NCBI RefSeq assembly: GCF_025211055.1
Contig: NZ_JAOARO010000046.1
Coordinates: 1-52,060, forward strand
Source of the DNA: Vallitalea sp.
GTDB taxonomy: Bacteria > Bacillota > Clostridia > Lachnospirales > Vallitaleaceae
Length of the DNA stretch: 52,060 bases
Reading direction: 5' to 3'
In this document: one piece after another, positions 27,380-38,040 of the stretch
How positions within the stretch are numbered: position 1 is the first letter of the stretch
Layout: each line of letters begins with the position of its first letter
Notes under the pieces: generated by a model
Told to the model about the DNA's origin: nothing
Databases searched by the model: none
Seen by the model: only the letters and a program-made list of their open reading frames with translations
Translations under genes and position numbers: made by a program

Positions 27380-27643
27380 CAGATATATACAGTTTTGCCA
27401 AATGTATTTTGACTTAATATTAATATGTAGAATTATATAAGGATTCTGTAATGATGAAGAGAAGTAATTAATTAAATAAATTCTTATAGCGAGTTCAGGA
27501 AGGTGGAAGCTGAATAGAGTGGAATTAATGAATGGCGCTTTTGAACAGATAAGTAAGTGGATGTGATATATCACATCAAGTAGGGTGGAACCGCGGAAGG
27601 TATTCTTTCGTCCCTTTTTTGGGATAGAAGAATGTCTTTTTTT
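27380..27643 (+). promoter_or_regulatory. Glycine T-box riboswitch
   Basis: The leader has a stem I region with GCGAGTTCAGGAAGGTGGAAG, quoted only as the typical AGCGAG and GGTGGAAGC elements near 27488-27510. It continues with a likely GGC specifier at 27534-27536, a perfect stem III (GATGTGATATATCACATC, about 27560-27577) and the T-box core AGGGTGGAACCGCG at 27582-27595. Uncharged glycine tRNA would stabilise the antiterminator and allow glyS transcription. Specifier placement is inferred from the surrounding sequence; the rest is read directly. Confidence 0.93.
27600..27643 (+). terminator. T-box-controlled terminator
   Basis: GTATTCTT..TCCC pairs with GGGA..AAGAAT, with a loop of T residues, and is followed by seven Ts. 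It is the alternative to the antiterminator that contains the T-box core. Confidence 0.85.
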
Positions 27644-27681
27644 GTGAAAAAATATAAATATATACAGAAAGGATGTTTAAT

Positions 27682-29070
27682 ATGGAAAAGACTATGGAAA
27701 AAGTAGTTGCCCTTGCAAAGGCTAGAGGTTTTATTTATCCAGGATCAGATATATATGGAGGATTAGCTAATACATGGGATTATGGTCCTCTTGGAGTTGA
27801 ACTAAAAAACAATGTAAAAAAAGCTTGGTGGCAAAAATTTATTAAAGAAAGTCCTTACAATGTAGGTATTGATTGTGCTATATTGATGAATCCACAAGTA
27901 TGGGTTGCCTCAGGTCATGTAGGCGGGTTCAATGATCCATTGATGGATTGTAAAAGCTGTAAAGAAAGATTTAGGGCTGACCAATTAATTGAAAACTACA
28001 TGAAAGAAAATAATCTTGAAGTTGAAGATGCTGTTGATTCATGGTCCAATGAAAAGATGAAAGAATATATTGAAGAAAATGGTATTGCCTGTCCTTCTTG
28101 TGGAGAGAAAGACTTTACAGATATTAGACAATTCAATTTGATGTTCAAAACTTTCCAAGGTGTAACAGAAGATGCTAAAAATACTGTTTATCTACGTCCT
28201 GAAACAGCACAAGGTATTTTTGTTAACTTCAAGAATGTACAACGTACTTCAAGAAAGAAAATACCATTTGGTATTGGTCAAATAGGTAAATCTTTCAGAA
28301 ATGAAATTACACCAGGTAACTTTACATTCAGAACTAGAGAATTTGAACAAATGGAATTAGAATTTTTCTGTGAGCCAGGAACAGACCTTGAATGGTTTGA
28401 GTATTGGAAAAAATACTGTGTCAATTGGATATTATCACTTGGTATAAAAGAAGAGAATATGAGACTTAGAGATCATAGCCAAGAAGAATTATCTCATTAC
28501 AGTAATGCAACATCTGATATAGAATACCTATTTCCATTTGGCTGGGGAGAACTATGGGGTATTGCTGATAGAACAGATTTTGACTTAAGAAAACATCAAG
28601 AAACTTCTGGTGCTGATTTAACATATTTTGATGATATGAAAAAAGAAAAATATATTCCATATTGTATTGAACCTTCTCTAGGTGCAGATAGAGTAACACT
28701 TGCATTCTTATGTGAGGCATATGATGAAGAAGAGTTAGAGAATGGTGATATAAGAAAAGTACTACGTTTCCATCCAATAATAGCTCCAGTACAAATTGCT
28801 GTTCTTCCATTATCTAAAAAATTATCTGAAGAAGCAGAAAAGATATATGCTATGTTAGGTAAGCATTATAATGTTGAATACGACGACAGAGGCAGTATTG
28901 GAAAAAGATATCGTAGACAAGATGAAATAGGAACTCCTTATTGTGTAACATTTGATTTCGATTCTTTGGAAGATGAAGCTGTAACTATAAGAAATAGAGA
29001 CTCAATGGAACAAGAAAGAGTTAAAATTGATGACCTACTGAATTATTTCGGGCAAAGAATAACATTTTAG
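27682..29070 (+). CDS. glyS: Glycine--tRNA ligase, single-chain dimeric type
   Basis: This class II synthetase charges tRNA-Gly. Class II motifs are visible: [14 protein letters not shown], the motif 2 strand pair [33 protein letters not shown] (quoted in parts), and motif 3 [15 protein letters not shown] Cys4 zinc insertion (CKSCKERF and CPSCGEKDF) and a C-terminal anticodon-binding domain complete it, 462 residues in all. I chose ATG 27682 because GAAAGG stands 9 bp upstream; the ATG at 27673 touches that site. Control is by the glycine T-box immediately upstream. This is the archaeal/eukaryotic-like α2 form, not GlyQ+GlyS. Confidence 0.96.
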   Translation: MEKTMEKVVALAKARGFIYPGSDIYGGLANTWDYGPLGVELKNNVKKAWWQKFIKESPYNVGIDCAILMNPQVWVASGHVGGFNDPLMDCKSCKERFRADQLIENYMKENNLEVEDAVDSWSNEKMKEYIEENGIACPSCGEKDFTDIRQFNLMFKTFQGVTEDAKNTVYLRPETAQGIFVNFKNVQRTSRKKIPFGIGQIGKSFRNEITPGNFTFRTREFEQMELEFFCEPGTDLEWFEYWKKYCVNWILSLGIKEENMRLRDHSQEELSHYSNATSDIEYLFPFGWGELWGIADRTDFDLRKHQETSGADLTYFDDMKKEKYIPYCIEPSLGADRVTLAFLCEAYDEEELENGDIRKVLRFHPIIAPVQIAVLPLSKKLSEEAEKIYAMLGKHYNVEYDDRGSIGKRYRRQDEIGTPYCVTFDFDSLEDEAVTIRNRDSMEQERVKIDDLLNYFGQRITF

Positions 29071-29184
29071 TATAAAACTACACAAAAAAATATATTAAAC
29101 AGTTACTTTATTAGTCAATTGGTTAAAATCTATATATTAGTAGAAAAAAACAAAAAAAAGTCTACTTATTTTAGGTTTTTGTGT

Positions 29185-29424
29185 TATAATATATTTCGGA
29201 CTGACATATAAGTTAAATTTTAGCAAATAGCATCAAATAAATAATATACAGTTATATTGATGAAATGGTTGTTAGAATTATACAATTTGGTCATAATTAA
29301 TTATAAGGTCATTAATTATCTGTTTGTTTTTAACAAATGACTAATGACATAAAAACTGAGAGGTTTAAACCTTAAGTTTTTAATATAAATAATTCAAAGA
29401 AAAGATTATCAGGAGGTATATTTA
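29185..29424 (+). promoter_or_regulatory. ppdK promoter and long structured leader
   Basis: An extended -10 element (TGT then TATAAT, 29182-29190) has no strong -35 box. About 225 bp of leader follow. Two hairpins are clear: GTCATTA/TAATGAC (29308-29314 with 29342-29348) enclosing TTTGTT/AACAAA, then TAAAAACT-AGGTTT/AAACCT-AGTTTTTA (29350-29382). Neither is followed by a T run. AGGAGG follows before the ATG. The rest of the 29071-29184 stretch shows nothing notable. Confidence 0.5.
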
Positions 29425-32046
29425 ATGAGCAAGAAATATGTTTATATGTTTAGTGAAGCTGATGCATCAATGAAAAACCTTCTTGGTGGAAAAGGTGCTA
29501 ACTTAGCAGAAATGACTAAGCTTGGTTTACCAATCCCTCAAGGATTTACTGTTTCTACTGAAGCTTGTATTAATTATTATGATAATGGTGAAAGTATTTC
29601 TGATGAAATTAAACAACAAATCGAAGAAGCTTTAGTGAAAGTTGAAGAAATTAATAATAAAAAATTTGGTGATAATAGCCAACCATTATTAGTATCTGTT
29701 CGTTCAGGTGCTAGAGTATCTATGCCTGGTATGATGGATACAGTTCTTAACTTAGGACTTAATGATGTATCTGTTGAAGGATTCGCAAAAGCTACAGAAA
29801 ATGCAAGATTCGCATACGATTCTTATAGAAGATTTATTCAAATGTTCTCAGACGTTGTTAAAGGTCTTCCAAAATCAAAATTCGAAAGAGTCTTAGATGA
29901 TATCAAAGAAGAAAAAGGATACGCAAGTGACTTAGATTTAACAGCTGATGACTTAAAAGACGTAATCGCTGCTTTCAAAAGTTTATATAGAGAACAATTA
30001 GGTGATGATTTCCCACAAAATCCAAAAGAGCAATTAATGGCAGCTGTAGAAGCAGTATTCGGTTCATGGAACAACGAACGTGCTATTATCTACAGAAGAA
30101 TGAATGATATTCCAGGTAACTGGGGAACAGCTGTTAATGTTCAAACAATGGTATTTGGTAACATGGGTGAAAGTTCAGGAACAGGTGTTGCTTTCACAAG
30201 AAACCCTGCAACTGGTGAAAAAGGAATTTATGGAGAATACTTATTAAATGCACAAGGTGAAGACGTTGTTGCTGGTATTAGAACTCCAGAACCTATAACA
30301 AGACTTGAAGAGGATATGCCAGAAGTATACAAACAATTCATGGAAATCGCTTCTAACTTAGAAAACCACTACAAAGATATGCAAGATATGGAGTTTACTA
30401 TTGAAAAAGGTAAATTATATTTCTTACAAACACGTAATGGTAAAAGAACAGCAGCAGCAGCATTAAAAATAGCTGTTGATTTAGTAGAAGAAGGATTATT
30501 AACTTCAAAAGAAGCTTTAATGAAAGTTGAACCAAAACAACTTGATCAATTACTTCACCCTAACTTTGACGTTGCTGCATTAAAAGCTGGAACTGTAGTA
30601 GCTAAAGGTTTACCTGCATCTCCAGGAGCTGCTGCTGGTAAGGTATACTTTACTGCAGAAGATGCTGCTGAAGCTGCTAAGAGAAACGAAAGAGTTATAT
30701 TAGTTAGATTAGAAACTTCACCAGAAGATATCGAAGGTATGTACGCTTCTGAAGGTATCTTAACAGTACGTGGAGGTATGACATCACACGCAGCCGTTGT
30801 AGCTCGTGGAATGGGTACTTGTTGTGTATCTGGTTGTGGAGACATTGCTATTGATGAAGAAAACAAAGTATTTACTGTTGCTGGACAAACTGTTAAAGAA
30901 GGAGATTATATCTCATTAGACGGTTCAACAGGAAATATTTATATTGCAGATATAAAAACAGTTGATCCTGAGATTTCAGGTGATTTCGAGAAGTTCATGT
31001 CATGGGCTGACGAAGTTAGAACATTAAAAGTTAGAACTAATGCTGATACTCCAAGAGACGCTAGGAAAGCTGTTGAGTTTGGTGCTGAAGGTATCGGACT
31101 TTGCCGTACAGAGCATATGTTCTTCGAAGAAGATAGAATTGCAAAAATGAGAAAAATGATCGTTGCTAAAGAAGTAGAAGAAAGAAAAGCTGCTCTTAGC
31201 GAATTATTACCAATTCAAAAAGGTGACTTCAAAGGTATGTACGAAGCATTAAAAGGAATGCCAATGACTGTACGTCTTCTTGACCCACCACTACATGAGT
31301 TCTTACCTCATGATGAAGAAGATATCGTTGCTTTAGCAAAAGATATGGGTATCACTTTTGATGAATTAAAAGCTACTGTTGATTCATTACATGAATTCAA
31401 CCCAATGCTTGGTCATAGAGGTTGTCGTTTAGCTGTAACATATCCAGAAATAGCCCAAATGCAAGCAACAGCTATTATTGAAGCAGCAATCGAAGTTAAG
31501 AAAGAACAAGGATACGATATCGTTCCTGAAATCATGATTCCATTAGTTGGAGAAATCAAAGAATTAGCATATGTTAAAGATGTAGTAGTTAAAGCTGTTG
31601 ACGCTGCAATAGCTAAAGCTGGTGTTGAGATGGAATACAAAGTTGGTACTATGATTGAAATTCCACGTGCGGCATTAACTGCTGATGCAATTGCAAAAGA
31701 AGCTGAATTCTTCTCATTTGGTACAAATGACTTAACTCAAATGACATTTGGATTCTCTCGTGATGATGCTGGTGCTTTCTTAGAAGATTACTACAACAAG
31801 GGAGTATTTGAATCAGATCCATTTGCTAGATTAGATCAAACTGGTGTTGGTCAATTAGTTAAGATGGCAGCTGAAAAAGGTAAAGCTACAAGACCTGATA
31901 TTAAATTAGGAATCTGTGGAGAACACGGTGGAGACCCTGCTTCAATTGAGTTCTGTCATAAAGTAGGATTAAACTATGTATCTTGTTCACCATTTAGAGT
32001 ACCTATCGCTCGTTTAGCTGCGGCTCAAGCTGCTTTAAATAATTAA
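29425..32046 (+). CDS. ppdK: Pyruvate, phosphate dikinase
   Basis: PPDK interconverts pyruvate, ATP and phosphate with PEP, AMP and pyrophosphate; in many Clostridia it works in glycolysis. The N-terminal nucleotide-binding domain starts at GGKGANLAEMTKLGLPIPQG. The swivelling domain carries the phospho-histidine in GGMTSHAAVVARGMG (about 450-464). The C-terminal PEP barrel has GTNDLTQMTFGFSRDD and the catalytic cysteine in GICGEHGGDP (about 829-838). The length of 873 residues is normal. Codon choice here is richer in GAAGCT/GCT-type optimal codons than in neighbours, as expected for an abundant enzyme. It is preceded by a structured leader and followed by a terminator. Confidence 0.97.
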   Translation: MSKKYVYMFSEADASMKNLLGGKGANLAEMTKLGLPIPQGFTVSTEACINYYDNGESISDEIKQQIEEALVKVEEINNKKFGDNSQPLLVSVRSGARVSMPGMMDTVLNLGLNDVSVEGFAKATENARFAYDSYRRFIQMFSDVVKGLPKSKFERVLDDIKEEKGYASDLDLTADDLKDVIAAFKSLYREQLGDDFPQNPKEQLMAAVEAVFGSWNNERAIIYRRMNDIPGNWGTAVNVQTMVFGNMGESSGTGVAFTRNPATGEKGIYGEYLLNAQGEDVVAGIRTPEPITRLEEDMPEVYKQFMEIASNLENHYKDMQDMEFTIEKGKLYFLQTRNGKRTAAAALKIAVDLVEEGLLTSKEALMKVEPKQLDQLLHPNFDVAALKAGTVVAKGLPASPGAAAGKVYFTAEDAAEAAKRNERVILVRLETSPEDIEGMYASEGILTVRGGMTSHAAVVARGMGTCCVSGCGDIAIDEENKVFTVAGQTVKEGDYISLDGSTGNIYIADIKTVDPEISGDFEKFMSWADEVRTLKVRTNADTPRDARKAVEFGAEGIGLCRTEHMFFEEDRIAKMRKMIVAKEVEERKAALSELLPIQKGDFKGMYEALKGMPMTVRLLDPPLHEFLPHDEEDIVALAKDMGITFDELKATVDSLHEFNPMLGHRGCRLAVTYPEIAQMQATAIIEAAIEVKKEQGYDIVPEIMIPLVGEIKELAYVKDVVVKAVDAAIAKAGVEMEYKVGTMIEIPRAALTADAIAKEAEFFSFGTNDLTQMTFGFSRDDAGAFLEDYYNKGVFESDPFARLDQTGVGQLVKMAAEKGKATRPDIKLGICGEHGGDPASIEFCHKVGLNYVSCSPFRVPIARLAAAQAALNN

Positions 32047-32075
32047 TAAATAGGAATTTATCCTATAAGATGCAA

Positions 32076-32103
32076 AAGCCGTCAGTTCAACTGACGGTTT
32101 TTT
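32076..32103 (+). terminator. Rho-independent terminator of ppdK
   Basis: CCGTCAG pairs with CTGACGG around TTCAA, preceded by AAAAG and followed by TTTTTT. Confidence 0.9.
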
Positions 32104-32144
32104 GTTATATTGTGGAATGAAAAAAAGAATAAAGGTGTGTTTCT

Positions 32145-33572
32145 ATGGATATGAAAATAATATTTGCTCCTATTATAGGTGCAGGAATAGGGTATTCTAC
32201 TAATTGGCTTGCAATTAAGATGTTGTTTAGACCATATACTGAAAAAAGAGTCCTGGGTATTAGATTGCCTTTTACACCAGGATTAATACCAAAAGAGAGA
32301 GAAAGAGTAGCTAAATCCATTGGTGAGGTTATTCAGGATTATTTATTGACAGATAAAATTATAGTAAACGAATTGCTAGAAGATTCAACAAAAGATCATG
32401 TACTGGAATTAATAAACCATAATTTATATAATCAAGAAGGAAATATTGATTTAGAACAACTATTATTATCTAATGATAATAAACCTGTACTAAATAAGCT
32501 GAAAGATATCTTGGTTATAAGATTATATGACCTTATACAAGATAAAAACATGAAAGAACAATTGCAAAAAGCAATAAGTAAAAAAATTAGCATAAGTCTA
32601 AAAAAAGTCAAATTGACAGATATAGTAAGTGAAGAAGAGCTAAATTATAAATATGAAGATATCATAAACAATCAAAAGACTAAGGCATTATTAACTAATT
32701 TCTTATCTGGCATAATCAAGGAAGAGGCCACTATCAATGAGATAATTGATGAAGAGATGATTAATAATGTAAAAAGATTTTTCATTAATTATATTGATAC
32801 ATTAACAAGTGACCTTTTAATATTTGAAAATGAAAAACTGAAAGAAAAAGTAGTAGGTCTGATTGATGCAACTATAAAAGAAAAAGTTGGAGCGTTAGGT
32901 GCTATGTTTGTTAATGGAGAGAGTGTTTATCATACCATAGCAGAAAAATCAAAAGAAAAACTGCAAGAACAAGAAGTAAAAGATGAAATATATACATTTA
33001 TAATAGAAAAAATAGATGAAGTAACTAATAGACCTTTAGGAGAAATTTTATCTATTGACACAAGAGAGAGTTTGATTACATGGTTAGCTGATTACATACC
33101 AAGAAATCTTTCAAAATTAGATATTACTAGTGCTATTGACTTAAAAGATAATGATCTATACTCATTAATTAATAATTTAGTAAATGATAGTTTAGAAGAA
33201 AGAATCAAACATATAGTTAATAGCAATTATGAAGAAATGCTGGGAAACAAAGATATTATTAAAAATATTGAAGGTATTGTAGATACTTTGCTGAATAAGG
33301 TCCTATTAACTAATATAAAGGTTTCAGATGAAGATAGAAAGGATATAGATACTTTTATACTAGATAAATATAGTTCGTTTGTTAATAAGCATATTACTAA
33401 ACTTATAAGAGATGTAAAATTAAGTTCTATCATAGAAAAACAGCTTAATATGTTTGATATCAAAATGTTGGAAGACATCATATTATCCATTGCTAGAAAA
33501 GAGCTCAATGCGATTACTTTACTAGGTGGATTATTAGGTTTTATTATTTCTTTTCTCGCTGTTTTGTTATAG
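32145..33572 (+). CDS. DUF445 family membrane protein (YheB-like)
   Basis: The protein has 475 residues. It starts with a hydrophobic segment and the family hallmark GAGIGYSTNWLAIKMLFRP, continuing TPGLIPKERERVAKSIGEVI. A long helical, charge-rich middle follows, then a C-terminal hydrophobic helix (LLGGLLGFIISFLAVLL). This is the usual DUF445 layout: two terminal membrane anchors and a large soluble part. Relatives are found at the cell surface or forespore of Firmicutes, but the biochemical role is unknown. The start is ATG 32145; the upstream AAAGGTG serves as ribosome binding site. It is the first gene after the ppdK terminator. Confidence 0.9.
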   Translation: MDMKIIFAPIIGAGIGYSTNWLAIKMLFRPYTEKRVLGIRLPFTPGLIPKERERVAKSIGEVIQDYLLTDKIIVNELLEDSTKDHVLELINHNLYNQEGNIDLEQLLLSNDNKPVLNKLKDILVIRLYDLIQDKNMKEQLQKAISKKISISLKKVKLTDIVSEEELNYKYEDIINNQKTKALLTNFLSGIIKEEATINEIIDEEMINNVKRFFINYIDTLTSDLLIFENEKLKEKVVGLIDATIKEKVGALGAMFVNGESVYHTIAEKSKEKLQEQEVKDEIYTFIIEKIDEVTNRPLGEILSIDTRESLITWLADYIPRNLSKLDITSAIDLKDNDLYSLINNLVNDSLEERIKHIVNSNYEEMLGNKDIIKNIEGIVDTLLNKVLLTNIKVSDEDRKDIDTFILDKYSSFVNKHITKLIRDVKLSSIIEKQLNMFDIKMLEDIILSIARKELNAITLLGGLLGFIISFLAVLL

Positions 33573-33608
33573 ATCTTTTCCTGGTTTGCTTACCTTCGTA
33601 CAAAGAAT

Positions 33609-33678
33609 AGGCTGTTTCATAATATGTTTTTTATGTTTATCTTTTGGATATGGCATAAAAGATATTATGAGACAGTCT
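33609..33678. repeat. 70-nt imperfect inverted repeat after the DUF445 gene
   Basis: AGGCTGTTTCATAATAT (33609-33625) and ATATTATGAGACAGTCT (33662-33678) pair at 15 of 17 positions, and the two exceptions can be G-T wobbles. The inner part (TTTTATG and CATAAAA) pairs too. No T run follows. It could be a terminator variant or a small mobile repeat. The apparent 67-codon frame across it has no ribosome binding site and is not taken as a gene. Confidence 0.55.
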
Positions 33679-33794
33679 AATTTGCTGTATGTGCTACAAA
33701 ATTGCGCCAAAAAGAAAAAACACATAAATAAGAGGATTTTAATAAAAAATGCAGTATATAATAATTATAATGTTTTTTTACATACTTAATTATA

Positions 33795-34844
33795 ATGTAC
33801 GTTACACTAAAGGAGAAGGGGGCGTTTTATATAGATTGTTTAAGAATTGAACAAGAAAAGTTGGAAGATACGATTTTGGACAAATATGCAATGAAGAGTA
33901 GAAATTCTAGGGGGAGAGAAATAAAAGAAGAATCATGTGACATTAGAACGGAATTTCAGAGAGATAGAGATAGAATAATACATTCAAAAGCATTCAGACG
34001 GTTAAAACATAAAACTCAAGTTTTTATATCTCCTGAAGGAGATCATTACAGAACTAGATTGACACATACATTGGAAGTAGCTCAAATCTCAAGGACTATA
34101 GCAAGGGCACTTAGACTTAATGAAGATCTGACAGAAGCAATAGCATTGGGACATGATCTAGGGCATACACCATTTGGACATGCTGGAGAATTTGCCCTGA
34201 ACAAAGTATGTATCTATGGGTTTAAACATAATGAACAGAGTATTAGAGTTGTAGAAAAATTAGAACGAAAAGGTAAAGGGCTCAATTTAACATGGGAAGT
34301 AAGAGATGGAATAGTTAATCATCCAACAGTAGGTAAGCCAAGTACTCTAGAAGGTAAGGTAGTAAGGTTATCAGATAAAATAGCATATATAAATCATGAT
34401 ATTGATGATGCTATAAGAGCTAGAATTCTATCTGAAAAGGATCTCCCATCAAAATATACTAATATTCTAGGAGCAACGTTTAGAGCTAGAATTAATAATA
34501 TAATACATGATATTGTAAAAAATAGTATGAACAAGAATGATATTATTATGAGTAAAGACGTAAAAGAGTCCATGAACAGTCTACGAAAATTTATGTTTGA
34601 GAATGTATATGTAGGTTCAAAAGCAAAGAAGCATGAATTGAAAGCCCATAATATGTTAAGACAATTATATGAATATTTTATAATTAATAAGGAACTGTTA
34701 CCTATAGAGTATCAAGATATGATTGATATAAATAATGAACCTATAGAAAGAGTTGTATGTGATTATATAGCTGGAATGACGGATAGATATTCTATTAATA
34801 TTTTCTCTAAGTTATTTATACCTGCTTCTTGGAAAGAAATATAG
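33795..34844 (+). CDS. dgt: dGTP triphosphohydrolase-like HD-domain protein
   Basis: This HD-superfamily hydrolase releases triphosphate from dGTP or related dNTPs. Visible motifs are KSRNSRGREIKEESCDIRTEF, quoted as the family start SRNSRGR and CDIRTEFQRDRDRIIH, then FRRLKHKTQVF, the metal residues in RLTHTLEVAQ and GHDLGHTPFGHAGE, and a conserved late aspartate in VVRLSDKIAYINHDIDD. The start is uncertain. ATG 33795 has no ribosome binding site, while AAGGAGAAGGGGG lies inside the frame with no standard start codon at the right distance after it. Relatives usually begin about 15 residues later. It precedes dnaG-rpoD, a common arrangement in Clostridia. Confidence 0.88.
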   Translation: MYVTLKEKGAFYIDCLRIEQEKLEDTILDKYAMKSRNSRGREIKEESCDIRTEFQRDRDRIIHSKAFRRLKHKTQVFISPEGDHYRTRLTHTLEVAQISRTIARALRLNEDLTEAIALGHDLGHTPFGHAGEFALNKVCIYGFKHNEQSIRVVEKLERKGKGLNLTWEVRDGIVNHPTVGKPSTLEGKVVRLSDKIAYINHDIDDAIRARILSEKDLPSKYTNILGATFRARINNIIHDIVKNSMNKNDIIMSKDVKESMNSLRKFMFENVYVGSKAKKHELKAHNMLRQLYEYFIINKELLPIEYQDMIDINNEPIERVVCDYIAGMTDRYSINIFSKLFIPASWKEI

Positions 34845-35020
34845 AATTTGTCTACTTTGTCAACGATTAAATAAAAAAATATAAATAATTAAACATTTTT
34901 AACAAAAATAAAATTTATTAAAGGAATCTTAAAAAGTATGTCGAAAAATAATAGGGTGTACAAAATACAATACAATATTAATAAGACATTACAATTAAGG
35001 AAATGGAGTTTTAGTTCTAT

Positions 35021-36793
35021 ATGTATTATCCAGAAGAATTAATTGAAGAAATAAGAATACAAAATGATATTGTAGATGTCATATCATCGTATGTACAATT
35101 AAATAAAAAGGGAAGTACCTTCTTTGGGTTATGTCCGTTTCATAATGAAAAGACTCCATCATTTTCTGTTAGTAGTGATAAACAGATGTATTATTGTTTT
35201 GGCTGTGGTGTTGGAGGCAATGTATATACATTTGTCATGGAATATGAGAATTTTTCATTTGTAGAAGCTGTAAAATTCTTAGCTGATAGAGTTCATATTA
35301 CTTTACCAACTGTAGAAGTTTCAGATGAAGTTAAGAAACGGATGGATTTTAAACATCAACTAGTAGAGGTTAATAAAACAGCTGCTAGATATTTTTACTA
35401 TCAATTAAAATCCGAAAAAGGTAAACATGCTTTGGAATACCTACAAAAAAGAGGAATTAGTGAAGAAACACTTAAAAAATTTGGATTAGGTTATTCTAAT
35501 ATTTTTAGAAATGATTTATATAGATATCTTAGTGAAAAATATGATCAAAGAGTGCTTAATGAATCAGGTTTGGTTATTCCAGAGAAAAAATCTCCAGGAG
35601 AATATTTTGATCGTTTTTGGAATCGTGTTATGTTCCCTATATTTGATGTACATAACAGAATTATAGGGTTCGGAGGTCGTGTATTAGGTGACTTCAATCC
35701 AAAATATCTTAATTCTCCCGAAACAAAGTTGTTTGATAAAAGACGTAATCTCTATGGTCTTAATTTAGCTCGTTCTTCCAGAAAAGGAAATATTATTATT
35801 GTTGAAGGATATATGGATGTTATTTCATTATATCAAGCTGGTATTACTAACGTAGTAGCTTCTTTGGGAACGGCGTTTACTATTGAACAAGCTGCATTGA
35901 TTAAGAGATATACAGATAATGTTGTAATATCCTATGATAGTGATACTGCTGGAATAAAAGCTACACTTCGAGCTATTCCAATACTAAAATCAAAAGGGTT
36001 ATCAGTAAGGGTACTGAGAATAAAAGATTATAAAGATCCTGATGAATTAATAAAAAATAAGGGAAGTGAAGCATTTATAGATTTAATAAATAATGCTACA
36101 TCAGGATTTATGTTTGAAATTGAAGAATTAGGAAATAAATTTAATTTAGAAGATCCGGATAACAGAACAAAGTTTCATAAACAAGTTGCTACAAAACTTT
36201 TAGAATTAGATAGTGAAATAGAAAGAGATAATTATCTAGAAGCAATAGCCAAAAAATATAATACCAAAAAACAACTATTGGAAAAATTAGTTGCAGAGAC
36301 TGGTAGAAATACAGGAATTGTATCTTCTAGGCAAGAAATAAAAAAAATAAAAAGCCCAAAAAACCAAAATTCAGAAGATGGTATAATATTGGCACAAAAG
36401 AGTATATTAACATTAGTTGCTAATAATTATGATATCTATAAAGTAGTAAAAAATTATTTAAAGGTGACAGAGTTTCTTGATGAGTTTTATAGAAAGGTTG
36501 CCAAGGAAGTTTACGAAGCCTATGAAAATAGCGAAATAGTAGAATATGCAGTTATTATTAATAAGTTTATGGAATTAGAGGAACAAAAGAAAGTAGCTGG
36601 AATCTTCAATAAGAAGATATTGTTTGAGAATAAACTCCAATTAGAAAAAATAGTAAATGAAAATGTCAATTTAATTAAAGCTGCTAATATTGATGCTAAT
36701 TCCCGTATTATCAATAACACAAATGAACTACAAAAACTTATTTTAGCAAAAAGAGAATTACAAGGATTGCATATTTCTCTTAAGGATGGTTAG
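35021..36793 (+). CDS. dnaG: DNA primase
   Basis: DnaG makes RNA primers at the replication fork. The N-terminal CHC2 zinc finger has C38, H41, C59 and C62 ([24 protein letters not shown]). The TOPRIM core has [11 protein letters not shown] near 259-269 and SYDSDTAG near 305. A shorter C-terminal helical domain for DnaB binding ends the protein at 590 residues, a normal length. The start ATG 35021 has AAGGAAATGGAG at a rather long distance. It overlaps the longest possible rpoD frame but not the preferred rpoD start. The dgt-dnaG-rpoD order is the macromolecular synthesis arrangement. Confidence 0.96.
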   Translation: MYYPEELIEEIRIQNDIVDVISSYVQLNKKGSTFFGLCPFHNEKTPSFSVSSDKQMYYCFGCGVGGNVYTFVMEYENFSFVEAVKFLADRVHITLPTVEVSDEVKKRMDFKHQLVEVNKTAARYFYYQLKSEKGKHALEYLQKRGISEETLKKFGLGYSNIFRNDLYRYLSEKYDQRVLNESGLVIPEKKSPGEYFDRFWNRVMFPIFDVHNRIIGFGGRVLGDFNPKYLNSPETKLFDKRRNLYGLNLARSSRKGNIIIVEGYMDVISLYQAGITNVVASLGTAFTIEQAALIKRYTDNVVISYDSDTAGIKATLRAIPILKSKGLSVRVLRIKDYKDPDELIKNKGSEAFIDLINNATSGFMFEIEELGNKFNLEDPDNRTKFHKQVATKLLELDSEIERDNYLEAIAKKYNTKKQLLEKLVAETGRNTGIVSSRQEIKKIKSPKNQNSEDGIILAQKSILTLVANNYDIYKVVKNYLKVTEFLDEFYRKVAKEVYEAYENSEIVEYAVIINKFMELEEQKKVAGIFNKKILFENKLQLEKIVNENVNLIKAANIDANSRIINNTNELQKLILAKRELQGLHISLKDG

Positions 36794-36827
36794 ACTAGTA
36801 AACACAAGGAAAGGATGGATCCTCGTT

Positions 36828-37904
36828 ATGGCGAATGAAGGAAATTTAAGTAAGTTTGAGGAAAAAATGAAAGCCTTAATTGATTTGGCCAAAAAAAAGA
36901 AGAATGTTCTTGAATATAAAGAGATAGAAGCCCATTTTGGAGAATTAGTGAATGATGCTGATAAAATTGAAATAGTATATGATATCTTAGAAAAAGCAGG
37001 TATTGATGTATTGGGATTAATTGAAGAAGATGATGAACCAGTAAAAGAATTGGATTTATCTTTACCTGAGGGACTTAATATTGATGACCCTGTAAGAATG
37101 TATCTAAAAGAAATCGGTAAGGTACCATTATTATCAGCAGAAGAAGAAGTAGACTTGGCCATGAGAATGGAAAATGGAGATCAACAAGCTAAGAAAAAAT
37201 TAGCTGAAGCTAACTTAAGGCTGGTTGTAAGTATCGCTAAACGTTATGTTGGACGTGGTATGTTATTCCTTGATCTTATTCAAGAAGGTAATCTTGGACT
37301 TATTAAAGCTGTTGAGAAATTTGATTATAGAAAAGGTTATAAATTTAGTACTTATGCAACATGGTGGATCAGACAAGCTATAACAAGAGCTATAGCTGAC
37401 CAAGCAAGGACAATAAGAATTCCTGTGCATATGGTTGAAACTATTAATAAACTAATAAGAGTATCAAGACAATTATTACAAGAATTAGGAAGAGAACCTG
37501 CTCCTGAGGAAATTGCTGAAGAATTAGATATGCCTGTAGATAAGGTAAGGGAAATACTAAAAATATCTCAAGAACCAGTTTCCTTAGAAACACCTATTGG
37601 TGAAGAAGAAGATAGTCATCTTGGTGACTTCATTCAAGATGAAAATGTTCCAATACCAGCAGATGCAGCTGCATTTACCCTATTAAAGGAGCAGTTAGTA
37701 GATGTACTTGATACACTAACGGATAGAGAACAAAGAGTTCTAAGACTAAGATTCGGTCTTGATGATGGAAGAGCAAGAACTCTTGAAGAAGTAGGAAAAG
37801 TATTCAACGTTACAAGAGAGAGAATACGACAGATAGAAGCAAAAGCACTAAGAAAACTAAGACATCCAAGCAGAAGCCGAAAATTAAAAGATTATCTAGA
37901 ATAA
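36828..37904 (+). CDS. rpoD: Primary sigma factor RpoD/SigA
   Basis: This is the housekeeping sigma-70 factor. Region 1.2 begins [18 protein letters not shown]. Region 2 contains the DNA-melting and -10 reading helix [20 protein letters not shown], region 3 follows, and region 4.2 contains [20 protein letters not shown], ending [20 protein letters not shown] short region 1.1 is present and the large non-conserved insert of Gram-negative sigma factors is missing, as in other Firmicutes. I chose ATG 36828 (358 residues), preceded by AAGGAAAGGATGG. The many TTGACA/TATAAT pairs in the window fit this sigma factor. A terminator follows directly. Confidence 0.97.
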   Translation: MANEGNLSKFEEKMKALIDLAKKKKNVLEYKEIEAHFGELVNDADKIEIVYDILEKAGIDVLGLIEEDDEPVKELDLSLPEGLNIDDPVRMYLKEIGKVPLLSAEEEVDLAMRMENGDQQAKKKLAEANLRLVVSIAKRYVGRGMLFLDLIQEGNLGLIKAVEKFDYRKGYKFSTYATWWIRQAITRAIADQARTIRIPVHMVETINKLIRVSRQLLQELGREPAPEEIAEELDMPVDKVREILKISQEPVSLETPIGEEEDSHLGDFIQDENVPIPADAAAFTLLKEQLVDVLDTLTDREQRVLRLRFGLDDGRARTLEEVGKVFNVTRERIRQIEAKALRKLRHPSRSRKLKDYLE

Positions 37905-37911
37905 TTCCATT

Positions 37912-37956
37912 CACCACATAAAGTATAAGATATCCTGTACTTTAGTGGTGATTTTT
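37912..37956 (+). terminator. Rho-independent terminator of dnaG-rpoD
   Basis: CACCAC (37912-37917) and GTGGTG (37945-37950), with AAAGTA/TACTTT inside, form the stem, followed by ATTTTT. Confidence 0.85.
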
Positions 37957-38040
37957 ATAATATTTCCTACTAAAAGAAAACTACATGAAATATAGGGTAC
38001 AGAAAAGTATAATACACAAGCTATATGAAAAATACCGAGA

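Noticed and set aside
33586..33789. 67-residue hydrophobic protein
   Set aside because: No ribosome binding site, and the frame crosses a long inverted repeat that explains the sequence better.
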